A stretch of 5,892 bases of DNA from Chryseosolibacter sp966080355 (GCA_966080355.1 CBHROW010000348.1:1-5892), one strand, 5' to 3'. Shown: positions 1 to 5,892, counted from the first letter of the stretch. Made by a program: numbers and translations. Notes: generated by a model from the letters alone, not told the origin.

Positions 1-467
1 CCTCCGAAGAAACTTAGCGTCAATGCTACCGCACCGAAGATGATCGCCATCTTGAGGTTGTAGTCCATGGCTTTGGTGTCGCTGGTAACATCACCTTTTT
101 TTCCTTTCAGGTAATTTTTGACTTCAGTCTTCAACGCTTTTTTAAATTCCCTTTTTTCGGCCTTTGTCAGTTCCGAAAATTTCTTGGTTGAAGATTTTGC
201 AACAGGTGATGGAGGAATCGATTGTGGCTCAGCGCTCGCGATCATTTCATCCGCGTTGACGGCAATCGGGCTTTCATGGTTTTCAAGCACGTCAGTACCG
301 ATCAATTCGTTTAACGCAACCCGTTGTTCCGCTACACTTACGGGTAGTTCTGCAGCCTTCTTTTTACCACTGTTGTAGTCGTAGTAATCGAAATTATAAG
401 TGTATTTCGGGGCTGAACATGCCGATAACAGGACAATGCCGATCAGCATGGTGATACTGGTTTTCAT
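1..467 (-). CDS. Lipoprotein of unknown function with a C-terminal membrane segment, C-terminus off the window
   Basis: I do not recognise the family. The ATG at 467-465 opens a frame with no stop to the left edge, giving 155 complete codons. The N-terminus is a lipoprotein signal peptide: a basic start (MKTS), a hydrophobic stretch and the lipobox L14-S15-A16-C17, so C17 should be lipidated. A Tyr/Asp-rich patch follows (about residues 21-32), then a low-complexity Ala/Pro/Ser linker (about 65-95) and a highly charged Lys/Glu segment (about 93-125). From about residue 139 a hydrophobic run (KMAIIFGAVALTLSFFG) starts what looks like a transmembrane helix, cut by the edge. A lipid anchor at one end and a helix at the other suggests an envelope protein tethered twice. 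It starts 13 bp after the stop of the DUF6787-like gene and is probably the last known member of that cluster. Confidence 0.8.
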   Translation of the reverse strand, partial: MKTSITMLIGIVLLSACSAPKYTYNFDYYDYNSGKKKAAELPVSVAEQRVALNELIGTDVLENHESPIAVNADEMIASAEPQSIPPSPVAKSSTKKFSELTKAEKREFKKALKTEVKNYLKGKKGDVTSDTKAMDYNLKMAIIFGAVALTLSFFG

Positions 468-480
468 AAGTTTGGATGTG

Positions 481-801
481 TTATTTTTTGTGACGCCTGA
501 ACAAGGAAAAAAATCGTTCCATGAAGCGTCTTTCAAATTGCCAGAAGAATTGAAACTGGCCGAAAATAAACCCGTACCCGAGTAAAACGATGTTGTAGAG
601 AGGTAAAATAAAGATGTAATACAAGACTGTGGCAAAAGCGGAATGCTCATTCGAGCCAGACAAAAAATTCAGAATAGGGTTTTTAATCAACATCACGGTA
701 AATCCGGTACATGCGAAAACGATCAGCACAACGATCACCTGCCAGGCGTTATCGAGATTCCATCGCTTTTTGAGCTTATCGATCCAGTTGGGATTGGCCA
801 T
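481..801 (-). CDS. Small two-helix membrane protein, DUF6787-like
   Basis: A 106-residue integral membrane protein of unknown function. A basic N-terminus (WIDKLKKRWNLDN) is followed by one hydrophobic helix at about residues 20-42, a short loop, and a second long hydrophobic stretch at about 57-88. It ends with the motif FGQFQFFWQFERR and a basic tail. I recall this order (LKKRW start, ACTG in helix 1, FGQFxFFWxFE after helix 2) as that of the Bacteroidota family DUF6787, whose members have sometimes been mislabelled prolipoprotein diacylglyceryl transferase. At this length and without Lgt motifs it is not that enzyme. The ATG at 801-799 lies 6 bp after the stop of the pseudouridine synthase gene, suggesting co-transcription and perhaps translational coupling. 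The family assignment is from memory, not from a search. Confidence 0.88.
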   Translation of the reverse strand: MANPNWIDKLKKRWNLDNAWQVIVVLIVFACTGFTVMLIKNPILNFLSGSNEHSAFATVLYYIFILPLYNIVLLGYGFIFGQFQFFWQFERRFMERFFSLFRRHKK

Positions 802-807
802 TGAGGG

Positions 808-1494
808 TCAGGTAAATTGTGTGAAGGGTTTCCAATAACTTGTCGAAGGAAGCGGAGCTAAAATTACCATAGGCTCTTTTTTCACAGGATGAAGGAATTC
901 AAGCTTTCGCGCATGAAGGCAGATCGATCCATCCGCATTCGCTTCCACATCTCCATACTTGATATCACCTTTGATCGGTGCGTTTATCATCGAAAGTTGT
1001 ACCCGGATCTGATGAGGGCGCCCTGTCACGGGATTGACTTCGAGCAAAAATTCATTACTTATCGCGGCTATTAATCGGTAACTCAACGCTGAGCGCAGGG
1101 CTCCGCGAGTTTCTCTGGAGAACGCTGTCGTTTTATTTTTCTTTTCGTCTTTGATCAGCCAGTGTTCCAGTACGCCTTGTTCCAATTTCGGTTTTGAACG
1201 GACAACTGCCCAATAGGTTTTCCGGGTCTGTTTTTCGCGAAACAGCTCAGTCATCCGCTCGAGGGCCTTCGAAGTTCTGGCGAGCACAACAATGCCGCTC
1301 ACAGGCCTGTCTATACGATGGACCAATCCCATAAAAACCGCTCCTGGTTTTGCGTATTTTTCTTTAATGTAATCCTTGCACAGATCAACAAGAGGTCTGT
1401 CACCGGTGTTGTCACCCTGCACGAGCATTCCCGGGGGTTTATTGACCACGAGAAGATGATTGTCTTCATACAACACCGTAAACGGATGCACCAC
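808..1494 (-). CDS. RluA-family RNA pseudouridine synthase
   Basis: A cytoplasmic enzyme converting specific uridines in structured RNA (rRNA or tRNA) to pseudouridine. The fold is shown by an N-terminal YEDNHLLVVNKPPG segment, the catalytic motif HRIDRPVSG whose Asp is the nucleophile (residue 62 from the GTG at 1494), the NPVTGRPHQIRVQL motif, and the C-terminal LHARKLEFLHP motif. No S4 domain is present, so this is a short RluA-type enzyme; which RNA it modifies cannot be told. The frame is open to an ATG at 1572, but that start would add 26 residues including a hydrophobic stretch (about IFLCFVIVIIV) out of place in a soluble enzyme, and would leave only tens of bases to the divergent gene. 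Homologues normally begin just before the YEDNH motif, so I prefer GTG at 1494 or 1491 (about 228 residues). It heads the minus-strand cluster; a one-mismatch -7-like box lies at 1518-1525. Confidence 0.93.
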   Translation of the reverse strand: MVHPFTVLYEDNHLLVVNKPPGMLVQGDNTGDRPLVDLCKDYIKEKYAKPGAVFMGLVHRIDRPVSGIVVLARTSKALERMTELFREKQTRKTYWAVVRSKPKLEQGVLEHWLIKDEKKNKTTAFSRETRGALRSALSYRLIAAISNEFLLEVNPVTGRPHQIRVQLSMINAPIKGDIKYGDVEANADGSICLHARKLEFLHPVKKEPMVILAPLPSTSYWKPFTQFT

Positions 1495-1580
1495 GCGGAA
1501 ATGATCTTTTATTTCGACAATGATAACGATAACAAAACACAAAAAAATTCGAGTCATGCCCTTTAAATCCATTTGAAGAT

Positions 1581-1588
1581 TAGCTTTG
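1581..1588 (+). promoter_or_regulatory. Putative Bacteroidota -7 promoter element for the coiled-coil lipoprotein
   Basis: TAGCTTTG matches the Bacteroidota housekeeping -7 consensus TAnnTTTG exactly. I see no clear TTG -33 element about 20 bp upstream. If it is used, transcription would start near 1595, between the two possible ATGs at 1590 and 1608, so it also argues for the 1608 start of the gene downstream. Confidence 0.4.
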
Positions 1589-1607
1589 TATGCTTATCAT
1601 TATAATC

Positions 1608-2363
1608 ATGTTCAAAAACCTCGCCCTTGCCGCCATTGTCATCATTGGAATTACAATTTCCGCCTGCGATCGTCAGGAAAAGGAAAGATTGAGGGCCGAG
1701 AACGATTCGCTGCGAACGGAGCTGGGCACGCGCGATCAGATGGTGACCGTCATGAAAGATGTGAAACTGCTGATCGACTCGATTGATGCGAGCAGAAAAG
1801 TGTTGAGGTCGGATCTGGGCGAAGGTATGTCGTATGAGAACTTCACAAACCGGTTGCAGTCCATTAACGCCTATGTGAAAAACACGCAGGAACGGTTGAA
1901 GAACGTGGAGGGTCGATTGAAGACCTCCGACCGTCAGGCTAATGCATACCTGATGATGGTCGATGCATTGAAGAGCGAGCTCGGCATTCGCGTGCAGGAA
2001 GTGAATTCACTGACAGCTGCAGTCGAAGAATACAAAAAAGAAAATGAAGGTCTTGTGAAAACGGTGAAGCTTCAGCAAACGGAAATGCAGGAAATGCAGC
2101 AGAAGATCGAAGCGAAACAGGAAGAACTAGCTATACTTGAAGCGAAGGTGAAAGAAATGGTTGGCACGTTCAAAGTGAGCGAGGCCGATGCCTACTTCTC
2201 GCGTGCAAAGGCAATAGAAGAAGTAGCTAACAAAACAAGATTGGCTCCGCGCAGGAAAAAAGAAACCTACAAAGAAGCACTCGAGCTTTATAAGAAAGCG
2301 CTTTCTCTTGGTAAACAGGAAGCCAAAGCCAAGATCACCGCGTTGGAGAAGAAGGTGAAGTAA
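1608..2363 (+). CDS. Coiled-coil lipoprotein with TPR-like C-terminus
   Basis: A 251-residue envelope lipoprotein of unknown specific function. Residues 1-19 form a signal peptide ending in the lipobox I17-S18-A19-C20, followed directly by charged residues (DRQEKERL). Most of the rest is predicted helix with coiled-coil character: a short leucine-spaced segment at about 22-40 and a long one at about 83-185, rich in Glu, Lys and Gln. Residues about 191-250 (ADAYFSRAKAIEEVANKT, then YKEALELYKKALSLG) resemble one or two TPR-type helix pairs. The layout suggests a membrane-anchored stalk presenting a helical binding module. An in-frame ATG at 1590 would add MLIIII before the signal peptide; 1608 gives a standard lipoprotein signal and fits the promoter box at 1581-1588. 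It is divergent from the pseudouridine synthase and has no same-strand partner close downstream apart from the broken gene 64 bp away. Confidence 0.9.
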   Translation: MFKNLALAAIVIIGITISACDRQEKERLRAENDSLRTELGTRDQMVTVMKDVKLLIDSIDASRKVLRSDLGEGMSYENFTNRLQSINAYVKNTQERLKNVEGRLKTSDRQANAYLMMVDALKSELGIRVQEVNSLTAAVEEYKKENEGLVKTVKLQQTEMQEMQQKIEAKQEELAILEAKVKEMVGTFKVSEADAYFSRAKAIEEVANKTRLAPRRKKETYKEALELYKKALSLGKQEAKAKITALEKKVK

Positions 2364-2371
2364 TGCCAGTC

Positions 2372-2399
2372 GCAAGCTACAGGCTGCAAGCTGCAAGTC
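2372..2399. repeat. Short 7-bp tandem repeat, GCAAGCT type, about four units
   Basis: Four consecutive 7-base units occupy 2372-2378, 2379-2385, 2386-2392 and 2393-2399. Units one and three are exactly GCAAGCT, the second is ACAGGCT and the fourth GCAAGTC. The block fills much of the 64-bp gap between the coiled-coil lipoprotein and the broken gene. It has no strong inverted arm followed by a T run, so it does not read as a terminator. It resembles the low-complexity intergenic repeats scattered through some Bacteroidota genomes. Confidence 0.6.
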
Positions 2400-2427
2400 T
2401 GCTCCAACATGTTTCATGGTTCACGCG

Positions 2428-2948
2428 ATGAAAAAGTTCGTAGGCAAACTCGTAAAAATGACTTTCCGGGACATGGAACCGATCGTGGGTATGGTCGTTA
2501 CCTACAGTGACGATTGGATGTTACTAAGAAATGTCGCTGGTGATTATTTGATTGATGGATTCGTAATTGTAAGAAATAGAACCTAAGAAAAATAGTTTAT
2601 GGCGAAGATGAAAAGTGGGCCGAAAAAGTCATTCGCCTAAAAAAGCTTAAAAAAGCGCCAGAAATACCGCTCACGGACCTGAGATTGATCCTACAAACAC
2701 TAACAAAGAAATATCAAGTCTTTGCCCTCCACACTAAGGATGATGATGTATGCTGGCTGGGACGTCTAAACAACATGGACGATAAATTCTTAGTCATCGA
2801 TGACTTAACATCGAAAGCAAAGTGGGACGGTCAAATGAAATTCAAGACAAGCGAAATTAGAGTGCTTGAATTTGATTCTGACTATGTAAACTCGCTAAAA
2901 CGTGTGGCTAAACGGATCGCTCTTTCGAAAGTCGATCTCAATCCTTAA
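2428..2948 (+). pseudogene. Conserved-looking hypothetical protein interrupted by a frameshift, possible Sm-like barrel repeat
   Basis: I do not recognise a named family. From the ATG at 2428 the frame gives 52 residues (MKKFVGKLVKMTFRDME to FVIVRNRT) and stops at TAA 2584-2586. The -1 frame is open from 2580 and continues without a break (LRKIVYGEDEKWAEKVI and on) to TAA at 2946-2948. Restoring one base around 2581-2583 joins them into one protein of about 173 residues. The -1 frame has a TAG at 2577-2579, so the lesion is confined to a few bases and is outside the A5 run at 2588-2592. No slippery heptamer is visible, so a one-base deletion or sequencing error is likelier than programmed frameshifting. 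Each half carries a short beta-rich pattern with a DG pair (LIDGFVIV; KWDGQMKF). A TTG at 2685 could be miscalled as the start of an 87-residue gene. The tail overlaps prfC by 11 bp. Confidence 0.75.
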
Positions 2949-4521
2949 ACTCCGAAGTGAAATGAAACCGGATGTCAGGAAAATTATCCTGGACCATCTG
3001 CAGCCACGCACGCGACTCAGCCATGAACACAAGCTTATCATCCTTGTCACGGGCGATGTGACGTTGTTTTGAATCGATAAATTCGGCCAGCTTTTTCGGA
3101 TCAGCTGAAGAGATCCAGCAGGCTTTGTAAATATTCTGTGGCGCAAATTGAACCGTAGCTCCGTACTCGTTCTTCAAGCGGAATTGGATCACTTCGAACT
3201 GAAGCGCGCCAACAACGCCCACAACTTTTTTCTTGCCAAGCTCATAAGTGAACAATTGTGCAACCCCTTCCTCCATTAATTGCAACAGACCTTTCTCGAG
3301 CTGTTTGGTTTTCATCGCATCGAGGTTGATCACTTCTTTGAAGATCTCAGGCGAGAAACTTGGAATACCCGTGTACAACAACTTTTCTCCTTCCGTAAGG
3401 GTATCGCCAATTTTAAGATTTCCAGTATCGTAAATACCCACGATATCTCCCGGCCATGCCTCGTCCACGGTCTCGCGGTCTTGTGCCATGAAGGCTGTGG
3501 CGTTTGAAAATCTCACGCTCTTCTCATGACGAACATGATAGTAGTTATTGCCCCGTTCGAATTTTCCTGAACAAATGCGCAGGAAGGCAATGCGATTTCT
3601 GTGCTTCGGGTCCATGTTCGCATGGATCTTGAAGACAAAACCTGAGAATTTATTTTCTTGCGGCTCTACAATGCGCAATGTTGTTTCTCGCGGAACTGGC
3701 GGAGGCGCTATGCGGATGAAAGTGTCGAGCAATTCTTTCACACCGAAATTATTCACTGCGCTTCCAAAAAAAACAGGAGCGACTTTTCCGCTCAGGTACT
3801 CGTCAATATTGAAATCCGGATAAACACCTTCGATCAGTTCCACGTCCGCGCGAAGTTGTTTCGCATTGTTTTCACCAACGTAGTCGTCAACTGTCGAGGA
3901 GTTGATATCATGGATTTCGATGCCCTCTTCCACAGTGATCTTACTTGGCGTGAACAAGTGAAGGCTCTTTTCATATAAACTATACACGCCCTTGAAAGTT
4001 TTACCCATGCTGATGGGCCAGCTCAACGGTCGCACTTTAATATTCAGTTTCTCTTCAATTTCATCAAGGAGGTCAAACGGATCGCGCCCTTCACGGTCGA
4101 GCTTGTTGATAAAACAGATCACAGGTGTGCTGCGCATCCGGCAAACCTCCATCAGCTTTTCAGTTTGGATCTCCACGCCCTTTACGCAGTCGATTACCAT
4201 GATCACACTATCGACTGCCGTTAGCGTTCTGTAGGTGTCTTCAGCAAAATCCTGGTGACCTGGAGTGTCGAGCAAGTTGATTTTCACATCCTCGTAATTG
4301 AATCCCATCACGGACGTAGCAACGGAAATACCGCGCTGCTTTTCAATCTCCATCCAGTCGGAGCGCGCGTGATCTTTGATCTTGCTCGATTTCACTGCAC
4401 CGGCTTTTTGAATGGCACCCCCGAACAACAATAATTTCTCGGTCAGGGTCGTTTTTCCCGCATCGGGGTGACTGATAATTCCGAAGGTCCTTCGTTTCTC
4501 TATTTCCTGTTCTAATGACAT
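2938..4521 (-). CDS. prfC: Peptide chain release factor 3 (RF3)
   Basis: A class II release-factor GTPase that binds the ribosome after peptide release and drives RF1 and RF2 off, so they recycle. The 527-residue length matches the usual RF3 (about 529 in Escherichia coli). The GTPase motifs are complete: P-loop SHPDAGKTT (17-25), switch I EKQRGISV (60-67), DTPGH (85-89), NKLD (139-142) and a G5-type GSAV in the FFGSAVNNFG stretch that ends the G domain. The remainder carries the beta-barrel domain II (around KFSGFVFKIHANMDPKHRNRIAF, split across about residues 290-315) and the RF3 C-terminal domain (GVVGALQFEV). RF3 rather than EF-G or TetM is indicated by the N-terminus, the short length and the ALQFEV region. 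The ATG at 4521 is the natural family start. Its 3' end overlaps the convergent broken gene, and it diverges from the aldo/keto reductase. Confidence 0.97.
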   Translation of the reverse strand: MSLEQEIEKRRTFGIISHPDAGKTTLTEKLLLFGGAIQKAGAVKSSKIKDHARSDWMEIEKQRGISVATSVMGFNYEDVKINLLDTPGHQDFAEDTYRTLTAVDSVIMVIDCVKGVEIQTEKLMEVCRMRSTPVICFINKLDREGRDPFDLLDEIEEKLNIKVRPLSWPISMGKTFKGVYSLYEKSLHLFTPSKITVEEGIEIHDINSSTVDDYVGENNAKQLRADVELIEGVYPDFNIDEYLSGKVAPVFFGSAVNNFGVKELLDTFIRIAPPPVPRETTLRIVEPQENKFSGFVFKIHANMDPKHRNRIAFLRICSGKFERGNNYYHVRHEKSVRFSNATAFMAQDRETVDEAWPGDIVGIYDTGNLKIGDTLTEGEKLLYTGIPSFSPEIFKEVINLDAMKTKQLEKGLLQLMEEGVAQLFTYELGKKKVVGVVGALQFEVIQFRLKNEYGATVQFAPQNIYKACWISSADPKKLAEFIDSKQRHIARDKDDKLVFMAESRAWLQMVQDNFPDIRFHFTSEFKD

Positions 4522-4523
4522 GT

Positions 4524-4586
4524 GTTCACGGTTCGCAGTTCACGGTCGACAGAGCTGCCGTGAACGGTCAACAGTCAACAGTGAAC
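4524..4586. repeat. 63-bp array of nine 7-bp units with a change of orientation, hairpin-forming
   Basis: The block divides exactly into nine heptamers. The left units at 4524-4530 and 4538-4544 are GTTCACG, with a variant between them. The right unit at 4559-4565 is CGTGAAC, the exact reverse complement, followed by variants ending in CAAC or GAAC to 4586. The two halves therefore form dyads: an 8-bp perfect arm GTTCACGG (4538-4545) with CCGTGAAC (4558-4565) around a 12-base loop, and an outer 7-bp arm TGTTCAC (4523-4529) with GTGAACA (4581-4587). It begins 2 bp upstream of the prfC start codon, so it lies in the likely prfC 5' leader. Confidence 0.75.
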
Positions 4587-4597
4587 ATAAAATCCTG

Positions 4598-4605
4598 CAA
4601 AAGTA
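4598..4605 (-). promoter_or_regulatory. Putative Bacteroidota -7 promoter element for prfC
   Basis: Read on the minus strand this is TACTTTTG, an exact match to TAnnTTTG. A convincing -33 TTG is not seen at the usual spacing. Transcription would start near 4591, giving prfC a leader of about 70 nt made almost entirely of the heptamer array. I see no equally good box for the divergent aldo/keto reductase. Confidence 0.4.
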
Positions 4606-4657
4606 ACAAAATGTAAAGACCCTGTGCATTAAATTGAACCGGTTAAACCAAATCAGG

Positions 4658-5629
4658 ATGCAATACAGACGTTTCGGGCGAACAAATTGGAAAGTAAGCG
4701 AGATAGGTTACGGCATGTGGGGCTTAGCCGGCTGGACCGGATCGGATAACGATGAAGTATCAAAATCGCTCGAACGCTCAATCGAGCTCGGTTGTAATTT
4801 TTATGACACCGCATGGGGTTATGGTGCTGGAAAAAGCGAACAGATTCTCGGCCAGCTTGTAAGGCGTCAATCGACAAAAAAATTGTATTGCGCTACGAAA
4901 ATACCTCCTAAGAATTTCAAATGGCCGAGCAAACCAACGTACACGCTGGATGAATGTTTTCCGGCAAGTCACATTATCGAATACACGGAAAAAAGTTTAA
5001 AAAATCTCAACACTGATTGCATCGACCTCCAGCAATTTCATGTGTGGGAAGATGCCTGGTATTCGAATGATGAGTGGAAAAAAGCGATCGAGAAATTGAA
5101 GAAGGAAGGCAAGATCAGGTTCATCGGCATCAGTGTGAATCGTTGGGAACCAGAGAACGTTCTAAAAACACTCGAAACGGGCTTGATCGACACTGTTCAA
5201 GTGATCTACAACATTTTCGATCAGGCTCCCGAAGATAAATTATTCCCACTTTGCAAAAAGCTTGATATTGGTGTGATCGCGCGCGTGCCGTTTGATGAAG
5301 GTACTTTAACCGGAACGCTAACGAAAGAAACCGTTTTTCCAAAGAACGACTGGCGATCAACCTATTTCGTGCCTGAAAATCTTAACTCCAGCGTAGACCA
5401 TGCAGACGCGTTGAAGTCTCTGATCCCGTCCGGAATGACGATGCCTGAAATGGCCCTTCGGTTTATCCTCGCCAATGATGATGTGCACACAATTATTCCG
5501 GGCATGCGTAAAGTCCGCAACGTGGAGGCTAACATACGAAGCAGTGATGGTAAGAAATTGTCTGCCGAGCTGCTCAAAAAACTGAAGGATCATCGTTGGG
5601 ATAGAACACCCACCGAATGGTCGCAGTAG
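4658..5629 (+). CDS. Aldo/keto reductase
   Basis: A cytosolic NADPH-dependent oxidoreductase of the AKR superfamily (TIM barrel), 323 residues, reducing aldehydes or ketones; the substrate cannot be read from sequence. The full catalytic tetrad is visible: D50 and Y55 in NFYDTAWGYGAGKSE, K81 in CATKIPP, and H128 in DLQQFHVWED. Other family landmarks are YRRFGRTNWKVSEIGYGMWG at the N-terminus, GKIRFIGIS (151-159), the GTLTG loop (215-219) and the C-terminal cofactor-binding IIPGMRKVRNVEAN (279-292), the pattern that holds the NADPH phosphate in related enzymes. The ATG at 4658 matches the usual family start; a TTG at 4634 in the same frame would add eight residues with no family support. A CAGG just before the ATG is a poor ribosome binding site. 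It is divergent from prfC and convergent with the membrane protein gene, so it is probably transcribed alone. Confidence 0.96.
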   Translation: MQYRRFGRTNWKVSEIGYGMWGLAGWTGSDNDEVSKSLERSIELGCNFYDTAWGYGAGKSEQILGQLVRRQSTKKLYCATKIPPKNFKWPSKPTYTLDECFPASHIIEYTEKSLKNLNTDCIDLQQFHVWEDAWYSNDEWKKAIEKLKKEGKIRFIGISVNRWEPENVLKTLETGLIDTVQVIYNIFDQAPEDKLFPLCKKLDIGVIARVPFDEGTLTGTLTKETVFPKNDWRSTYFVPENLNSSVDHADALKSLIPSGMTMPEMALRFILANDDVHTIIPGMRKVRNVEANIRSSDGKKLSAELLKKLKDHRWDRTPTEWSQ

Positions 5630-5632
5630 ACA

Positions 5633-5892
5633 TCATCCACCTTCTCCGTCTTCCAGACCCAAATAGACCCGGTGATAGAAGTGGATTAGCCAAAATCCAA
5701 AGCTAGCTACAACTGCGTGCGCGCATGCTAAGAGACTGGTTCGCCTTACAGTTTTTCGAAATGCGGGAAGATTGAGCACGAACCACATGCTGACGAGAGC
5801 GTTGGCCGCTATCCAAATGTAATACGGTCTTTTAACCGCCAGCTCATACGCTGTCTTATGCCCTCCGGGAAAGCCAAACATCGAAACCTCGA
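5633..5892 (-). CDS. Hypothetical membrane protein, N-terminus possibly off the window
   Basis: I do not recognise this protein. An ATG at 5881 gives 82 residues ending at TGA 5635-5633, but the frame stays open to the right edge, so this may be the C-terminal part of a longer protein. Two hydrophobic helices are seen, at about residues 20-40 (YYIWIAANALVSMWFVLNLP) and 49-69 (SLLACAHAVVASFGFWLIHF), separated by a basic loop (AFRKTVRRT), with an acidic, glycine-rich end (GLEDGEGG). The basic loop between the helices suggests it faces the cytoplasm. The gene runs tail to tail with the aldo/keto reductase with only 3 bp between the stop codons. That snug fit and the alternation of helices with charged segments support a real gene, but there is no family evidence. 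Confidence 0.6.
   Translation of the reverse strand, partial: EVSMFGFPGGHKTAYELAVKRPYYIWIAANALVSMWFVLNLPAFRKTVRRTSLLACAHAVVASFGFWLIHFYHRVYLGLEDGEGG

Noticed and set aside
118..378. Plus-strand open frame of 86 codons at the left end
   Set aside because: It is the complement of a minus-strand lipoprotein gene with a clear signal peptide and lipobox, and has no independent support.
2127..2417. Minus-strand open frame of 96 codons
   Set aside because: It lies antisense to the lipoprotein gene, with Leu/Phe/Cys-rich composition that mirrors the Lys/Glu-rich coding strand. It has no recognisable motif.
2364..2427. Terminator after the coiled-coil lipoprotein
   Set aside because: The GCAAGCT units are direct repeats, with no matching inverted arm and no T run in this gap.
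2574..2592. Possible programmed -1 ribosomal frameshift site in the broken gene
   Set aside because: The shift must occur at about 2580-2583, where no X XXY YYZ heptamer exists in the reading frame and re-pairing of ACC on AAC would be poor. The A5 run lies past the upstream stop codon.
2685..2948. Stand-alone 87-residue gene starting at TTG 2685
   Set aside because: The same frame continues upstream to 2580 with well-formed protein sequence that joins naturally to the frame from 2428, so the TTG is internal.
2938..4521. Ribosomal protection protein (TetM-like) or EF-G instead of RF3
   Set aside because: At 527 residues it lacks the extra C-terminal domains of EF-G and TetM, and the SHPDAGKTT and ALQFEV regions fit RF3.
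4524..4586. CRISPR array or rho-independent terminator
   Set aside because: The units are 7 bp with no spacers, and neither hairpin is followed by a T run. The position upstream of two divergent genes also makes a terminator unlikely.

Overview
The window looks like ordinary chromosome of a Bacteroidota bacterium, probably of the Cytophagales type. The evidence is a small membrane protein of a Bacteroidota-restricted family (DUF6787-like), promoter elements matching the Bacteroidota -7 consensus TAnnTTTG, weak Shine-Dalgarno signals, several lipoproteins and moderate G+C. This is inferred from gene content and motifs; no database search was run.

Layout from left to right. A minus-strand cluster reads leftwards from about 1494: an RluA-family RNA pseudouridine synthase, a two-helix DUF6787-like membrane protein and a lipoprotein that runs off the left edge. 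The gaps are 6 and 13 bp, so one transcript is likely. Divergent from it is a coiled-coil lipoprotein (1608-2363). Next comes a plus-strand gene (2428-2948) that reads as one protein of about 173 residues only if one base is restored near 2581-2583; as it stands it is frameshifted. Its 3' end overlaps by 11 bp the 3' end of the minus-strand prfC gene (peptide chain release factor 3, 2938-4521). Between prfC and the next plus-strand gene is a 136-bp divergent intergenic region holding a 63-bp array of 7-bp units that switches orientation halfway. An aldo/keto reductase (4658-5629) follows, ending 3 bp from the tail of a minus-strand membrane protein that may start beyond the right edge.

Functionally this is a mix of housekeeping genes (RF3 in translation termination, pseudouridine synthase in RNA modification, a general oxidoreductase) and Bacteroidota envelope proteins of unknown role. 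I see no mobile element, CRISPR, tRNA, rRNA or defence system, and no convincing new multi-gene system. The points most worth a second look are the broken gene with its apparent internal duplication and the two heptamer-phased intergenic repeats.
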